Shown one piece after another: positions 5,269 through 6,619 of a stretch of 6,619 nt of DNA. Position 1 is the first letter of the stretch. Each line of letters opens with the position of its first letter. The stretch is taken from positions 1 through 6,619 of the forward strand of contig JBIOYL010000219.1 in NCBI GenBank assembly GCA_044870185.1, given 5' to 3'. Source of the stretch: JBIOYL01 sp044870185 (GTDB lineage: Bacteria; Actinomycetota; CALGFH01). The notes under the pieces were generated by a model, which saw nothing but the letters and a program-made list of their open reading frames with translations, ran no database searches and was not told the origin of the DNA. Both the position numbers and the translations under genes were made by a program.

Positions 5269-6618
5269 CAGCACGCCGAGCATGGCGGCGAACTTCGCCT
5301 CGGTCTCGGCCCACTCGGTCGCCGGGTCGGAGCCGGCCACGATGCCGGCTCCGGCCAGCAGCCGGGCGCGGGGACCGTCGAGCTCGGCGCAGCGCAGCGC
5401 GACCGCCCATTCCCCGTCGCCGTCGGCGTCCATCCAGCCGACCGGGCCGGCGTAGGCGCCCCGGCTGAAGGGCTCGAGCTCGGCGATGAGGGCCAGGGCC
5501 GCCTCGCGGGGTGTGCCGCCGACGGCGGGGGTGGGGTGCAGGCGGGCGACCAGGTCGAGCGCCGAGGGAGACGGGTCGGCCAGGCGGGCCGTGATCCGGG
5601 TGGCCAGGTGCGTGACGGTGGCCAGGCGCACCAGCTCCACCGGAGCGACCTCGACGGCGGCCGCCAGCGGGGCGAGGTCCTCGACGATCTGGTCGACGAC
5701 GAAGCGGTGCTCGCGGCCGTCCTTGGCCGAGGCGGCCAGGCGGGCCTCCCGGATCGCCTGCTCCTCCGGCGACCCGCCCCGGCGCACGGTGCCGGCCATC
5801 GGGCGCAGGCTGGCCTGGGCGCCGTGCCTGGCCACGAGCAGCTCCGGCGTGGCGCCGACGAACCCGTCCCGGGCGTAGACGTAGGTGCCGGCCGCCGCCT
5901 GGCGCAGCCGGCGCAGGGTGCCGACCCGGGAGAACGGGCGGTCGGCCTGCACGAGGATCTCGCGGGCGAGCACCGCCTTGCCGAGCCGCTCCGCCTGGAT
6001 GGCCGCCAGGACGGTGGTGACCGCCCGCCGCCACGCCGCGCCATCCTGCCCGACCCGCACCGCGGTGATCCGCGGCCAGGGCTCGCGGGCCGTCCGCCGG
6101 CCTGTGCGGGCGCCCAGCATGCCGGCGTCGAACCCTTCCACGAGCTCGGCCGGGCCGGTGATCGTCGCCGAGCCGGTGCCGTCCTCGGCCTGGCGCACGA
6201 CCAGGGCGGGCACGACCAGCTCGCCGGCGGTGGCGCCGTCGAACGGGATCGCGCCGACGACCACCGGCCCGGGCGGGCCGGCCGTGACCGCCACCGGCCC
6301 GGGCGAATCACCCGTGACGGCCGCCAGCGCGGCCCGGGCGGCCGCCGCCACGCCGGCCAGCCGATCGGGTCCGGTCCCGACCGGCAGCCGGAGCGCGACG
6401 CCCCTGGTCACCAGCCCTCGCCGCCCGGCGAGCCAGACGAACCCGGTCTCGCCGGCCAGGTCGAGCAGGTCGAGGGGACGGTCGAGGGCGACCGTGCGGC
6501 TCTGGAGCGCCTGCCAGGTCGCCTGCCCCGGCACGACGGCCATCCATGACCCGCCGAGGGGACTGCCGCGGTCAGGCGGCAGAGGAATCGGCGCTCCACC
6601 CCCTTCCACCATCCACAA
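5257..6618 (-). CDS. menF: Isochorismate synthase MenF (start unresolved at the window edge)
   Basis: MenF isomerises chorismate to isochorismate, the first committed step, and needs Mg2+. It belongs to the chorismate-binding (ADIC/EntC) fold. Counted from the TTG at 6618 it has 453 residues: a variable N-terminal half, then the conserved catalytic half. Visible motifs are KAVLARE with the general base Lys214, YVYARDGFVGATPELLV with the general acid Glu259, RPMAGTVRRG (272-281), the metal-site segment DGREHRFVVDQIVEDL (300-315, Glu303), LHPTPAVGGTP (360-370), and GAGIVAGSDPATEWAETEAK (423-442). The true start may be the TTG, an ATG at 6612, the ATG at 6543 (MAVVPGQATW), or beyond the window; 6543 has only a weak GGCGGG upstream. 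EntC/DhbC enzymes of siderophore pathways look alike, but the men context favours MenF. A 10-residue tandem duplication lies at about 102-121. Confidence 0.92.
   Translation of the reverse strand: MWMVEGGGAPIPLPPDRGSPLGGSWMAVVPGQATWQALQSRTVALDRPLDLLDLAGETGFVWLAGRRGLVTRGVALRLPVGTGPDRLAGVAAAARAALAAVTGDSPGPVAVTAGPPGPVVVGAIPFDGATAGELVVPALVVRQAEDGTGSATITGPAELVEGFDAGMLGARTGRRTAREPWPRITAVRVGQDGAAWRRAVTTVLAAIQAERLGKAVLAREILVQADRPFSRVGTLRRLRQAAAGTYVYARDGFVGATPELLVARHGAQASLRPMAGTVRRGGSPEEQAIREARLAASAKDGREHRFVVDQIVEDLAPLAAAVEVAPVELVRLATVTHLATRITARLADPSPSALDLVARLHPTPAVGGTPREAALALIAELEPFSRGAYAGPVGWMDADGDGEWAVALRCAELDGPRARLLAGAGIVAGSDPATEWAETEAKFAAMLGVLTGS
6256..6315 (-). repeat. 30-nt tandem duplication inside menF
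   Basis: Two adjacent 30-nt units share an identical 15-nt stretch (6261-6275 and 6291-6305) and agree at about 24 of 30 positions. They encode TGDSPGPVAV followed by TAGPPGPVVV in the variable N-terminal half of MenF. The period keeps the frame, so this is probably a recent in-frame duplication in a tolerant surface region. The outer bounds are approximate. Confidence 0.6.
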
Positions 6619-6619
6619 T

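Noticed and set aside
5212..6549. A 445-codon plus-strand frame opposite menF
   Set aside because: Composition is that of an antisense shadow, and menF on the minus strand carries the whole chorismate-binding motif set.
1..6619. CRISPR array, rRNA, tRNA or riboswitch
   Set aside because: No regularly spaced direct repeats with unique spacers, no tRNA cloverleaf or rRNA-like conserved segments, and no recognisable riboswitch core on either strand.

Overview
The window is very GC-rich (about 75% in a sampled stretch of menD) and shows codon use typical of Actinomycetota. Most of it is a menaquinone (vitamin K2) biosynthesis locus. The protein motifs resemble actinobacterial Men enzymes, for example YTGG..PYGYAGFGEL in MenA and REATLVEGPAGWGE in MenC. 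I cannot name the genus. Both ends cut into genes (menA on the left, menF on the right), so this may be a short contig or a slice of a larger men cluster. menB and menE are not in view.

Layout. Positions 1-621 (+) hold the C-terminal two thirds of MenA, the DHNA prenyltransferase. One base after its stop, menC (+, o-succinylbenzoate synthase) probably begins at an unusual CTG codon at 623 and runs to 1522. Facing it is menH (-, 1606-2358, SHCHC synthase, an alpha/beta hydrolase). Back to back with menH, only 14 nt away, is menD (+, 2373-4250, SEPHCHC synthase). Positions 4251-4680 are non-coding: strong GC hairpins follow menD, then comes a stretch of distinctly lower GC. A DUF1801-family gene (+, 4681-5157) with foreign-looking base composition sits in that stretch. 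menF (-, 5257-6618, isochorismate synthase) points back towards it and runs to the right edge.

Pathway. MenF converts chorismate to isochorismate. MenD adds a succinyl-semialdehyde unit from 2-oxoglutarate, using ThDP, to give SEPHCHC. MenH eliminates pyruvate to give SHCHC. MenC dehydrates that to o-succinylbenzoate. MenE and MenB (outside the window) make DHNA, and membrane-bound MenA prenylates it. Four consecutive early steps plus the prenylation step are therefore clustered, but on alternating strands rather than in one operon.

I see no undescribed multi-gene system. The most interesting details are: a near-perfect palindrome that places ribosome-binding sites symmetrically for the divergent menH and menD; a perfect 14-bp inverted repeat at the 3' end of menH; a Gly/Ala-rich insert built from 21-nt repeats beside the ThDP motif of MenD; the probable CTG start of menC; and the lower-GC segment carrying a DUF1801 gene inside the locus.
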